A DNA stretch of 46,456 nucleotides from Desulfovibrionales bacterium (lineage in GTDB: Bacteria; Desulfobacterota; Desulfovibrionia; Desulfovibrionales; Desulfonatronaceae), in NCBI GenBank assembly GCA_007693505.1, contig REDL01000037.1, positions 1 to 46,456 of the forward strand. The letters run 5' to 3'. Every line of letters begins with the position of its first letter. The stretch's first letter is position 1. The translations under genes were made by a program, and so were the position numbers. The notes under the pieces were generated by a model that was not told the DNA's origin, searched no databases, and saw only the letters and a program-made list of their open reading frames with translations. Below are positions 35,179-42,720 of this stretch, piece after piece.

Positions 35179-35897
35179 GCTATGACCAGGGATTGAACCA
35201 GATGGTCGAGGGAAAGAATGGTAATCAGTTTTTGATTTTCAGCGCGAATCAGCCCGCTGATCATTTCACTTTGAACACCCAGAAGGGATTCCACGGCCCA
35301 GTCGATCCGGTCTTGCTTGACGCGGTGCATGGTGGAAACGGTCTGGATCTGCAAGCCGACCTGCAGTCCTTCGTGGCGACAGACAATGATGAACCGATCC
35401 TCACCAGGAGGGAGACGAAGCAGCATGCGCAGAGAAACCAACGGCGTCACCCGGCCGCGCAGGTTGACCACGCCGGACAGAAAGGCCGGAGCGGAAGGCA
35501 GCTTGGTCGGCTCCACAGCCCGGATGACCTCCTGAACCACGTCGATAGGCAGAGCGTAGTCCTGGTTTGCCAAGTGAAATCCGATCAGTTGCAATTCAAG
35601 TTGTTCACGCAACGATTTCTGGGGGGGTGACGCATCCGGTGAAGACGACAGGCTTGGCGCTGCCCGCTTGGGAACAGATTCGGAAGCGGCTGCATCGGTA
35701 GTTTGCAGGCCGGCCATGACCTGTTCCGGGGACACGGTTTGGATGCGTGCGGCGTGCGCATCAGCCTTGTCGCCCACCCCAAGGTACTTCTTCAAGAACG
35801 CCTCTTCCGCGCTGGTGAGATTGTCTGGCGAGGTGCCTGGCCCGGTATCCTCGGACAAGAGCGGCTGATCCTGAAAATATTGTTCAAGCGTTTTCAT
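35175..35897 (-). CDS. cheW: Chemotaxis coupling protein CheW with N-terminal extension
   Basis: A 240-residue CheW. The CheW domain proper starts near residue 101 (ELQLIGFHLANQDYALPIDV), followed by GVVNLRGRVTPLVSLR. The first 100 residues are an extra, mostly disordered segment with a helix EEAFLKKYLG (31-40), which is unusual because CheW is normally about 160 residues. It couples receptors to CheA. The start at ATG 35897 is 14 bases inside the end of the ParA gene. A much longer in-frame upstream extension to 36122 runs antisense in character over the ParA gene and is rejected. Confidence 0.92.
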   Translation of the reverse strand: MKTLEQYFQDQPLLSEDTGPGTSPDNLTSAEEAFLKKYLGVGDKADAHAARIQTVSPEQVMAGLQTTDAAASESVPKRAAPSLSSSPDASPPQKSLREQLELQLIGFHLANQDYALPIDVVQEVIRAVEPTKLPSAPAFLSGVVNLRGRVTPLVSLRMLLRLPPGEDRFIIVCRHEGLQVGLQIQTVSTMHRVKQDRIDWAVESLLGVQSEMISGLIRAENQKLITILSLDHLVQSLVIA

Positions 35898-36669
35898 TGG
35901 CTGTGATCTCCTTGGCCAGGTGCCGGTAGGCTTGTGCTCCCCTGGAGGACGGGGCGACTTCCAGGATGGTTTTTCCCATGCCGCTGGCTTCCCGAAATTT
36001 TGTGTCCATGGGGATGATGGACTCAAAGACCTTGTTGGCGGCTTTTTGACGTAACAGGCGCAGCACCCGCTGACACGCCCCGGCGCGGCGATCAAACATG
36101 GTGGCCAGGATGCGGAAGTCAATAGGTTGGGGCAGGGCCTTGTTCAGGGTTTTCATGGTCGCGAAGATCAGTCGCACGCCGTGCAAGGCCAGGAAGTCCG
36201 TCTGCATGGGAATGATCACCAGGTTGGCCGCCACCAAGGCGTTGACCAGCAAGATGCCGACATGGGGCGGACAATCCAAAATCACGTAATCATAGCGGTC
36301 GTGCAGGTGTCTCCTGCATTGCTTCAGGATGGCGCCAATGCCAGCCCTGTCCCGCAGGTCCATCTCCAACTCGGAGAGGCGGATATGGCTGGGGGCGACA
36401 TCGAATTTTGCATTTGTCGTCGACGCGATGAGGTTGTCCAGGATGGCGGGGCGCTTTCCGGCGTCCTCCTCCAGAAACAGTTCGTACAGGGTGGTGCGTT
36501 GTTCCTCCGGATAGAAACCGAGGTGGATGCTGGCGCAGGCGTGGGGGTCCAGGTCCATGACCAGAACCCGGTGTCCCATCTCGCCCAGGGCGGCGCCAAG
36601 GCTCAGGGCGGTCGTGGTCTTGCCGACACCGCCTTTCTGGTTGGCTACGGCCAGAACCTGCAGGGTCAT
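35884..36669 (-). CDS. ParA/MinD-type ATPase of the chemotaxis cluster
   Basis: A 261-residue ATPase of the ParA family. The deviant Walker A NQKGGVGKTTT (residues 10-20) and the downstream LDCPPHVG and VIIPMQT regions are typical. In chemotaxis clusters such ParA proteins (ParC-like) localise chemoreceptor arrays at the pole and ensure their inheritance. ATG 36669 overlaps the PilZ stop (ATGA); an upstream in-frame extension to 36726 lies inside the PilZ gene. Its end overlaps cheW by 14 bases, so the three are coupled. The role in array positioning is inferred from context. Confidence 0.9.
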   Translation of the reverse strand: MTLQVLAVANQKGGVGKTTTALSLGAALGEMGHRVLVMDLDPHACASIHLGFYPEEQRTTLYELFLEEDAGKRPAILDNLIASTTNAKFDVAPSHIRLSELEMDLRDRAGIGAILKQCRRHLHDRYDYVILDCPPHVGILLVNALVAANLVIIPMQTDFLALHGVRLIFATMKTLNKALPQPIDFRILATMFDRRAGACQRVLRLLRQKAANKVFESIIPMDTKFREASGMGKTILEVAPSSRGAQAYRHLAKEITANENA

Positions 36670-37082
36670 GCGCTGTCTCGCTGTTTGCGCAACTCCTTGA
36701 GAATCAACATCCTCAGGGCTTGCCAATCGTCCTCATAGATATCCAGAAACTTTACCCCCACTGCATAGTCACGCATCGCAACGATTTCCCGGGTGTGGAC
36801 AACCTCGCCAACCGCTGTCAGGGATTGGTCGACGTCGCTTTCGAATACCTTGAAAAAACCTGGGTGGTGCTTGTTCAAACTGGGGATGAAGATGGTCACC
36901 TGCAATTTGTCGCCAACATGAAAACGCTTGGCACAGTGGACAAGTAGTCCACCCTCGCTGATGTCCACGGAGTGAACTTCCGATGCAGGTTGGCGTTGCA
37001 AGGGAAAAACAAAAGGTCTGATTGTGACCTCAAAAGGTTTGGTCAGGCGGACATGGGCTCGTTTTTCCTCGTCATGTTCCAT
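36666..37082 (-). CDS. PilZ-domain c-di-GMP-binding protein
   Basis: A 138-residue stand-alone PilZ protein. The c-di-GMP motifs are intact: RxxxR at Arg8-Arg12 (KRAHVR) and DxSxxG at Asp40-Gly45 (DISEGG). It probably binds c-di-GMP and affects motility, linking the second-messenger state to the chemotaxis apparatus. It lies upstream of parA with an ATGA overlap and about 150 bases after cheR, where an internal promoter may lie. A GGDEF-like protein and an HDOD protein are encoded nearby in the window. Confidence 0.9.
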   Translation of the reverse strand: MEHDEEKRAHVRLTKPFEVTIRPFVFPLQRQPASEVHSVDISEGGLLVHCAKRFHVGDKLQVTIFIPSLNKHHPGFFKVFESDVDQSLTAVGEVVHTREIVAMRDYAVGVKFLDIYEDDWQALRMLILKELRKQRDSA

Positions 37083-37232
37083 GCAAGACTCCGGTTTACA
37101 ATGGTACGTTCAGGGCTTCTCGTGCTGAAGCTCCTCGCGTCAACGAGAAGACAATGGACAGTCAGGAAGTCGGACCAGGCATAGTATGCATTGCTGCTTT
37201 CCTTCACACCCCAGCCATGCCGTCCAAGGTAT

Positions 37233-38087
37233 TCAGAGGACTTTGGAATAGACGATGCTACCGGGGTGGTGTTGCGGCTTCAGTGTCCGAGAAACATGGT
37301 GCAGTGACTCGGAGTGCCCGATGAACAAGACCCCATCGGGCACCAAATTGTCGTAGAAAGCGCTAATTACCCGTTTTTTCATCGCGTCGTCAAAGTAAAT
37401 GATTACGTTACGGCAAAATATGATATCCGAGCGGGGGATCAATTTGATCTGGACGCGGTCATTCAGGTTGAGTTGCCCGAACGAGACCAGGCTCTTCAGG
37501 TCCTGGCGAATCCTGAACTGTCCAGCCTCCTCAATGAAATATTTCCCGACAATCTCTTTTGGGGTCGTCCGCAAGGCGTATTCGGAGTAAACACCGCGGC
37601 GCGCGGCATGTAAAACAGCTTCGGAAAGATCGTTGGCCGTGATCCGGACATCCCAGTTTATGAGCTCCGACCGAAGTACTTCATGCAAAATAATTGCCAG
37701 CGTGTACGGCTCCTCACCCGTGGAGCAACCCGCGGACCAGAGGTGCAGTGAGCGCTTTCCGGATTTCCTGAGCCGGTCCAAAAAACGGGGCAGCACGATG
37801 TTTTGAAAAACGGCCAACTGTGGCGGATTGCGATAAAAACTGGTTTCATTGGTGGTAATGACCTCGAACAGTCGGGGGAGTTCCTGACGCCGTCCGGTGT
37901 CATACTTAAGGTAGTAGATGTATTCGCCATAGCTCTTTAAATTCAAAATCTTGATGCGATTTGAAAGCCTGTTTTCCAGCAGATACTTCCGCCTGTCCGA
38001 AATGGAGATTCCGCTTTGAGCATATATGAAATCCCGCAATTGCTGGAATTCGGCATCCTTCATGCCCAATGGAACGGCGCCGCCCAT
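37233..38087 (-). CDS. cheR: Chemotaxis methyltransferase CheR
   Basis: A 284-residue S-adenosylmethionine-dependent methyltransferase that methylates glutamates of chemoreceptors. The N-terminal helical domain has DFIYAQSGISISDRRKYLLE, and the catalytic domain has ETSFYRNPPQL, LHLWSAGCSTGEEPYTLA (SAM site) and FCRNVIIYFD. The start ATG overlaps the HEAT-repeat gene stop (TAATG). No CheB, CheD or receptor gene is in the window, so methylation in this cluster must be reversed elsewhere. It is the second gene of the run, then a gap of 150 bases leads to PilZ. Confidence 0.95.
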   Translation of the reverse strand: MGGAVPLGMKDAEFQQLRDFIYAQSGISISDRRKYLLENRLSNRIKILNLKSYGEYIYYLKYDTGRRQELPRLFEVITTNETSFYRNPPQLAVFQNIVLPRFLDRLRKSGKRSLHLWSAGCSTGEEPYTLAIILHEVLRSELINWDVRITANDLSEAVLHAARRGVYSEYALRTTPKEIVGKYFIEEAGQFRIRQDLKSLVSFGQLNLNDRVQIKLIPRSDIIFCRNVIIYFDDAMKKRVISAFYDNLVPDGVLFIGHSESLHHVSRTLKPQHHPGSIVYSKVL

Positions 38088-40042
38088 TATCGATGCTGCT
38101 CCTGATCCTGCTCCTGAAGGTGAGCGATGGCAATCTCCACTGTGTTGATCAGTTCCGGGTCGTCGTTGTTGAGGAGGCCAAGCAGGATCTGGAAGGCCCT
38201 TGGGCCGCCGATCAACCCCAAGGCCTCGACAATCTTCAGGGTAATGAGCGAATTCTCTTCATGTAAGAGCACAGCAATTTTTTCCAGAGACTCGGTTTGC
38301 CGCAGCCGTCCCAGGGCCTCGATGGCCCGGACCCGAACCCAGTCGTCGGTGTCGTTCAGCGCGGATTCAAGAATCGGTGCAACATTGACTAGGCTGCATG
38401 CGCAGTCCCCCAGCAGGGTGACCAGAGTCAATCGCACATCCCTGTCTTCATCCTGAAGGCGCTGAGAGATCATTGCAAAGACATCGCTCGTCAGGCCGCA
38501 AAGATTGATCGCAGCCTCCAGGGCCGCCTTGCGGACAGCGGTGGAATCATCCTCCAGGGCCGTGCGCACCACGTCCAAATGTGTATCGCAACCCAGGCTG
38601 CCCAGCCCAAGGATGGCCATGGTTCGTTTTTCAGGAGCCGGTGAGGCGAACATCTGGTGAAATTTTTCCACCAGCGAGACGTCTCCCAAAGCAATGCAGG
38701 CAGTCAGGGCGGCCTCCCGGACATCAGGATAGGGGTGGTCCAGAAAGGTAAACAACTGCTTGGCCAAATCGGATTTGTCTCGGTTTGGTGATGGTTGTCG
38801 GCTAAGAAAATGCATAGCCTGCTTGAGCACATGTCCATCGTCATGCCGGTCAAGCAGGTCCATAAAAAAAGAGTTGGCTTCGTCTCCGGCCACCGCGTTC
38901 AGGGCATCCACCAACTGGCGCTGCACGTCCCGATCATGACGCCAGAACGCCTCCATCAAGATCTGGCTGGAATCTGGTCCTGGCAATCGTCGCAGCGCGT
39001 TGACGGTCACGTCCAGGGCCTCGGTGTTCGTCTCTTGGAGGGTCTGGCGAAACACTTCCGTTGCTCCGATTTCCGCCAGGGCGATGGCCATGGAACTCAT
39101 GCGGTCCTGGTGTGCCTCCGAGTTTGGGTCGAGTTCAGAGGCCATGGCAATGATCGGCCCGGCCGCCTCGGTCACACGCAAGGATGCAAGTCCGGAGATG
39201 GCTGCATCTTGAATCGTCTCGTCTTCGTCCTCCAGTGCGGAAAGCAGGTATTTTCTGAAATGGGCTTGTTCCAAGGCCGGCAGCAGGTTCAAGACCCTGC
39301 CACCCATGATCTGAACAACGGCTTTGACGATTTTATTGCGCAAGGCCCATGGTGCTACATCAAGCCGTTCCAGCATCAGGGGAATGGACTTCAGGTTGCC
39401 CATCTCGCCGAGGGCATCAACGATCATTGAGGCCACCAAGTCTGTCGCCTTGGGCATTGTCTGGATCAGGGCGTTGATGGAAGATTCATCACGGATTTTC
39501 AACAGAGCCTCAATGACCGAAAACTGAACCCACTCCTCGTCCTCCAAGGCCTGGTTCAAGCACTGAACTGCCTCTGGAAATCCCAAATTGCCGAGACTGA
39601 CCGCGGCCTGATACCGAACATTGACATCAGCGTCATGAAGCAACGCCTGGCATAAATGCGGGACGGCGAGAATGCTTCGGGTTGATCCAAGGATGTCCGT
39701 GGCGAAAATTCGGATGTCCCCGTCGGCATCATCCAGCAGAGCCAGGATTGTCGATATGTCCTGGTTTCCGATCTCCCGCAGGATGTCCATGGCCAAGTTG
39801 CGGACCTGGGCATTCTCAGTGCGCAACAACGGGCAAAGTCCTTGGACTGCTTCGCTTCCTCCAAGCTGGCGCAACGCCAAATCCGCGGCCTCCTGGACAC
39901 CCAGGTTCGGATTTTCAAGCAGTCGGATCAATTCCAGGACCGCCCCATGGCATCGGGCATCTCCAAGGTCCCGTGCCGCCTCACGCACCAATTCAGGGTC
40001 ATCGACATGGAGCCGTTCTATGATTTGCAGGCAGTCCGCCAT
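38087..40042 (-). CDS. HEAT-repeat protein at the head of the chemotaxis cluster
   Basis: A 651-residue soluble protein built of many HEAT (phycobilisome-lyase-like) repeats of about 30 residues, for example NLAMDILREIGNQDISTILA, RYQAAVSLGNLGFPEAVQ and VRVRAIEALGRLRQTESLEK. HEAT solenoids bind partner proteins; no catalytic motif is visible. The gene overlaps cheR (TAATG), so it is probably co-expressed with it and may scaffold part of the receptor array (inference). ATG 40042 has gaggaa about 6 bases upstream; an in-frame ATG at 40063 is less likely. It is the first gene of the leftward cluster; its upstream region has a palindrome at 40134-40145. Confidence 0.9.
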   Translation of the reverse strand: MADCLQIIERLHVDDPELVREAARDLGDARCHGAVLELIRLLENPNLGVQEAADLALRQLGGSEAVQGLCPLLRTENAQVRNLAMDILREIGNQDISTILALLDDADGDIRIFATDILGSTRSILAVPHLCQALLHDADVNVRYQAAVSLGNLGFPEAVQCLNQALEDEEWVQFSVIEALLKIRDESSINALIQTMPKATDLVASMIVDALGEMGNLKSIPLMLERLDVAPWALRNKIVKAVVQIMGGRVLNLLPALEQAHFRKYLLSALEDEDETIQDAAISGLASLRVTEAAGPIIAMASELDPNSEAHQDRMSSMAIALAEIGATEVFRQTLQETNTEALDVTVNALRRLPGPDSSQILMEAFWRHDRDVQRQLVDALNAVAGDEANSFFMDLLDRHDDGHVLKQAMHFLSRQPSPNRDKSDLAKQLFTFLDHPYPDVREAALTACIALGDVSLVEKFHQMFASPAPEKRTMAILGLGSLGCDTHLDVVRTALEDDSTAVRKAALEAAINLCGLTSDVFAMISQRLQDEDRDVRLTLVTLLGDCACSLVNVAPILESALNDTDDWVRVRAIEALGRLRQTESLEKIAVLLHEENSLITLKIVEALGLIGGPRAFQILLGLLNNDDPELINTVEIAIAHLQEQDQEQHR

Positions 40043-40133
40043 GGTCTTCCTCAGCCTTTGCAATCAATTTCGTTAATGATTGGAAAAATTGGCCTAAGTG
40101 GTACAGATTAAGGCAAGAAAGCATCACCAACCA

Positions 40134-40145
40134 GGCAAATTTGCC
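40134..40145. promoter_or_regulatory. Palindrome, candidate operator of the chemotaxis cluster
   Basis: GGCAAATTTGCC is a perfect 12-bp palindrome about 92 bases upstream of the HEAT-repeat start. Its size and position suit a dimeric regulator. No matching regulator is identified. Confidence 0.3.
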
Positions 40146-40326
40146 CAAATCAATTCGCCCTCAACCCTTAAAGCATCATGCGCGCTTTCTCGTCAAGATG
40201 ATCTCAGACAGGAGCATGTGGAGTTTGTCCTCGTTTCAGATTTCCTTGCCACAGACGTGAGAGGTTCACCCGGTTAAATCCAGCGAAACTGGTACGCGAA
40301 GCGTATTTACCCGAGCAAGAACAAAT

Positions 40327-40367
40327 AAGTGTTTTTCAACAGCCGACCTGGCTGGCGAAAAACACTT
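40327..40367. repeat. Long hairpin 1
   Basis: Arms AAGTGTTTTTC (40327-40337) and GAAAAACACTT (40357-40367) are perfectly complementary. The inner CAGCC/GGCTG pairs again around gacct. The structure is strong, but without a run of T after it as a plain terminator. Confidence 0.7.
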
Positions 40368-40390
40368 CGCGCCAGAAGACGCAGGCAACT

Positions 40391-40426
40391 GTTTCAGCCC
40401 ATTATTGTTTGTCAATGGGCTGAAAC
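40391..40426. repeat. Long hairpin 2
   Basis: Arms GTTTCAGCCCATT (40391-40403) and AATGGGCTGAAAC (40414-40426) pair perfectly around a 10-base loop. It lies 23 bases after hairpin 1. The two could form part of a structured RNA or a terminator for a transcript not defined here. Confidence 0.7.
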
Positions 40427-40684
40427 GTTCTTCCGTCTGCCTTATACGTCCTGGATGGTCCAGCGAAGCGGGTGGGTAAAAAATACATTTCAGATTGCTC
40501 GATGATCAGCGATGTACAGTGACAAACACCTCATGCGTCCATCCCAGACTGGCTGAAAATCCCGCCATATCCACATCCTGAGTTCTGTTAAAACAAGAGC
40601 GGCCCACACTACCTGTTTTCAGCGGTCACCATTCCATGCCCACTTGACAAAAAGCCTCTGCCTCGCATAAATATGCACTCTTTG

Positions 40685-40761
40685 GCGCCCGTAGCTCAGC
40701 TGGATAGAGTACCGGACTACGAATCCGTTGGTCGCACGTTCGAATCGTGCCGGGCGCACCA
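40685..40761 (+). tRNA. tRNA-Arg (anticodon ACG)
   Basis: A 77-base cloverleaf with acceptor arms gcgcccg (40685-40691) and cgggcgc (40751-40757). The anticodon loop ctacgaa gives ACG, which reads CGU/CGC/CGA arginine codons through inosine. The T-arm loop is ttcgaat. The 3' CCA (40759-40761) is encoded. It borders a decayed region, typical of tRNA-linked integration sites. Confidence 0.94.
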
Positions 40762-40769
40762 AGAAATTT

Positions 40770-40802
40770 AAGGGTTTAGGTGAATCACCTAGGCCCTTTT
40801 TT
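40770..40802 (+). terminator. Terminator after tRNA-Arg(ACG)
   Basis: AAGGG (40770-40774) and TAGGTG (40777-40782) pair with CACCTA (40786-40791) and CCCTT (40794-40798), with a 2-base internal mismatch on each side, followed by a T run. A typical intrinsic terminator 9 bases after the tRNA. Confidence 0.85.
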
Positions 40803-41393
40803 CTTTTCAGGATGGAAAAGATTGCCAGAAGATTGCCAAAAAAATTTGGTGATTCAATGGAACCTGCATCCCCCTCGTTCCCCGCGCATCTTAGCAGCCC
40901 ACCCATTCAAGCCTCTGTTGCCCCCCAGCCCGCCCACTCCATGCTCGAAGCTGCTCCGGTCATTGATGTTGAGGCTCGGCCCGATCCTCATACAGCGACC
41001 GTCTCCATCCCCTCCCAGACCGCTGTCCGATCCCAGGCGCCGCTGAACACCTCCTGCCGCCGCTCGCCCACACTAACCCCTGCCCGCCATGCGCTGAATC
41101 CCGTACAGGGCGAATATGGTCTCAGCAGGTGTCATACCGGTGAAAGCCGGCGCTACTCGCTATCCAGGTCAGCTCAACTTGCTTGGTAAAACCCGTTTTG
41201 ACCGTGATAAAGCGTCAGTTGATAAACGCGTCAGCTTGAATTTCTTGCGAGAAAAGCTGCATACTTGGCAGATTACTTTGGATAGATTGAATTTCCCGGC
41301 AGTCGATCACCGCGCATCTCGGCCTTCATTACGCTCCTGTCAGCGGAATCATCAGAAAAGAATGAAATACATTAAATAGCAAGACCTGACCCC
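40803..41393. other. Non-coding or decayed region downstream of tRNA-Arg(ACG)
   Basis: About 590 bases with no gene that I can support. Open frames here (for example ending at 41189) are proline/serine rich without motifs and partly arise from the tRNA. The region probably contains debris of past insertions at the tRNA, but no integrase or att repeat of the tRNA 3' end is seen in this window. Confidence 0.5.
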
Positions 41394-41571
41394 CAATCCG
41401 TGCTGGATCATGGCCTGAAACAGGAAGGTCTTGCCGCTACGCCGGGGACCGGTGAGGGCCACGACCTTGCCCCGGACCAGCGGGAACCGAATAGGTGCGC
41501 GGCTTGATCACCGGCGTGGCTGCCTGCTGGGCGTCGAGGATCAGTTGCTTGAAGATGGTTTTATAGTCCAT
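41394..41571 (-). pseudogene. Remnant of an AAA-type ATP-binding protein
   Basis: Starts at ATG 41571 with MDYKTIFKQLILDAQQA and after a 1-base frameshift near 41485-41488 continues, in the next frame, as FPLVRGKVVALTGPRRSGKT followed by FLFQAMIQHGL. This is a Walker A-containing start of an AAA/DUF4143-type ATPase. The rest of the gene (normally about 400 residues) is missing and the sequence changes to unrelated DNA near 41390. It is both frameshifted and truncated, so it is non-functional. Confidence 0.75.
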
Positions 41572-41691
41572 ATTGCCCCCTAGTACAGGACAAGATTGCA
41601 TGAAATGTGCATTGCATGCAAGGCAATGTCTGATTTCGGCACTATACAGGGCAAACGTGCAAACGCGGGCACACAGGGCAGGCGACGACCA

Positions 41692-41735
41692 ATCCCACCG
41701 TCCCACCGATTCACCGTACCACCGTGCCACCACCC
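41692..41735. repeat. CCACCG-rich simple repeat
   Basis: Six irregular copies of (C)CCACCG/CACCG spaced 7-9 bases apart, immediately before the first REP-like hairpin. Probably a replication-slippage tract. Confidence 0.6.
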
Positions 41736-41736
41736 A

Positions 41737-41761
41737 GGGCAGGCGCAAGGCCTGCCCCTAC
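41737..41761. repeat. REP-like hairpin, copy 1
   Basis: GGGCAGGC (41737-41744) and GCCTGCCC (41750-41757) pair around gcaag and are followed by CTAC. The mirror-image copy at 41821-41845 begins with GTAG. Together they form an inverted pair, as in REPINs. Confidence 0.7.
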
Positions 41762-41820
41762 GGAACGCCATCCACCATTTGGAACATGCCGGAATCCAAT
41801 GCACCGCGCACATGCATCCC

Positions 41821-41845
41821 GTAGGGGCGGCCCTCGCGGCCGCCC
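41821..41845. repeat. REP-like hairpin, copy 2 (inverted)
   Basis: GTAG is followed by GGGCGGCC (41825-41832), ctcgc and GGCCGCCC (41838-41845). Similar in plan but not identical to copy 1, and in the opposite orientation, with 59 bases between the two. Confidence 0.7.
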
Positions 41846-41994
41846 TGACATGTGGGCGTGGTATTGCGGGGGGCGGCAATATTCCGGTCAATCGTGCAAG
41901 CGTGGAAACCCAGGGCGGACACGTAGATGTCCTCGGTGCCAAATGGCTGGGGACAGGGTGTGGATGCTCAAGTGGCGGGCATTTCGCTACCGCG

Positions 41995-42523
41995 GGGTTG
42001 GCCATCCGAGAAATGATGCGCGCGGAGATCGCCTCTCTGCGTCAGGGCGTGCGCAACGCCCACGACGCCGTCAGCCTGATCCAGGCCGCGGGACGGGGCC
42101 CTGGCCGTGATCGACGAGAAGCTGATCCGGATGAAGGAGCTGGCCATGCAGGCGGCCACGGGCACCTACAATTCGGACCAACGTCTGATTATTGACTCCG
42201 AGTACCAGGCCATGGCCTCGGAAATCACCCGCATCGCCAACGCCACCAAGTTCAACGGCATCTACCTGCTCAACGGCAACCTCTCCGGCGACGTCCACAA
42301 CGGCGCGGGCATGAGCCCCACCGGCAGGCTGAAAGTCCACTTCGGACCCTCTAACAACTGCGCGGAAGACTACTGCTACATCCAGATCGCCACGGCCACG
42401 TCCAGTGCGTTGGGGTTGGGGTCCGTGAGCAGGACGGCGGGGGTGGCGGGGACTGGGGGGGATGAGTTTATACCTGGGTGGAAATGGAGGCTTTTGCGGT
42501 GGGATTGGGTGGTGGTCTTATAG
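41995..42523 (+). pseudogene. Flagellin gene remnant
   Basis: Encodes a recognisable flagellin core: GLAIREMMRAEIASLRQGVR, then AVSLIQAA, and, after a 1-base insertion in the G-rich run near 42089-42092, LAVIDEKLIRMKELAMQAATG, TYNSDQRLIIDSEYQAMASE, ITRIANATKFNGIYLLNGNL and NNCAEDYCYIQIATATSSALG. The normal N-terminus of flagellin (MSLVINHN type) is missing and homology fades near 42420. The reading frame is broken, so it makes no functional filament. It may be a decayed duplicate of an intact flagellin gene elsewhere or the scar of a recombination. Confidence 0.88.
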
Positions 42524-42615
42524 TGTCCGGTCATATTACGTTTGGTAGCCTGCCACTTGAGTACCTAGTGTCCCAACATAATTACTAAATGACCATGGAA
42601 AAGTCTAACCGGACA
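42524..42615. mobile_element. Short inverted-repeat element (MITE-like)
   Basis: TGTCCGGT (42524-42531) and ACCGGACA (42608-42615) are inverted copies bounding 92 bases without coding capacity. TGTCCGG ends are seen on several insertion sequences, so this may be a miniature derivative or a solo pair of ends. It lies at the point where the flagellin remnant stops. Confidence 0.35.
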
Positions 42616-42720
42616 CCACTGGGACGGCGTAATGCTTTGGAATAGCAACCGGCAAGGAGGCAAGGCCATGACGAATTTCCCCCAGGCAGCATTGTCCCTC
42701 CACGGGCCCACTGTGTGGTT

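Larger units (their letters stand above)
40064..40684. other. Intergenic region with palindrome and strong hairpins
   Basis: About 620 bases upstream of the chemotaxis cluster and tRNA-Arg(ACG), without a convincing gene. Contains a 12-bp palindrome and two long hairpins described separately. It must carry the promoter of the leftward chemotaxis run and of the tRNA; TTGACA (about 40644) lies 40 bases upstream of the tRNA and may be its -35 element. Confidence 0.6.

Noticed and set aside
40619-40906. Open frame on the minus strand with RPARFERATNGFVVRYSIQ
   Set aside because: This is a known artefact: the antisense translation of the tRNA-Arg gene. The plus-strand frame beginning in the tRNA is equally spurious.
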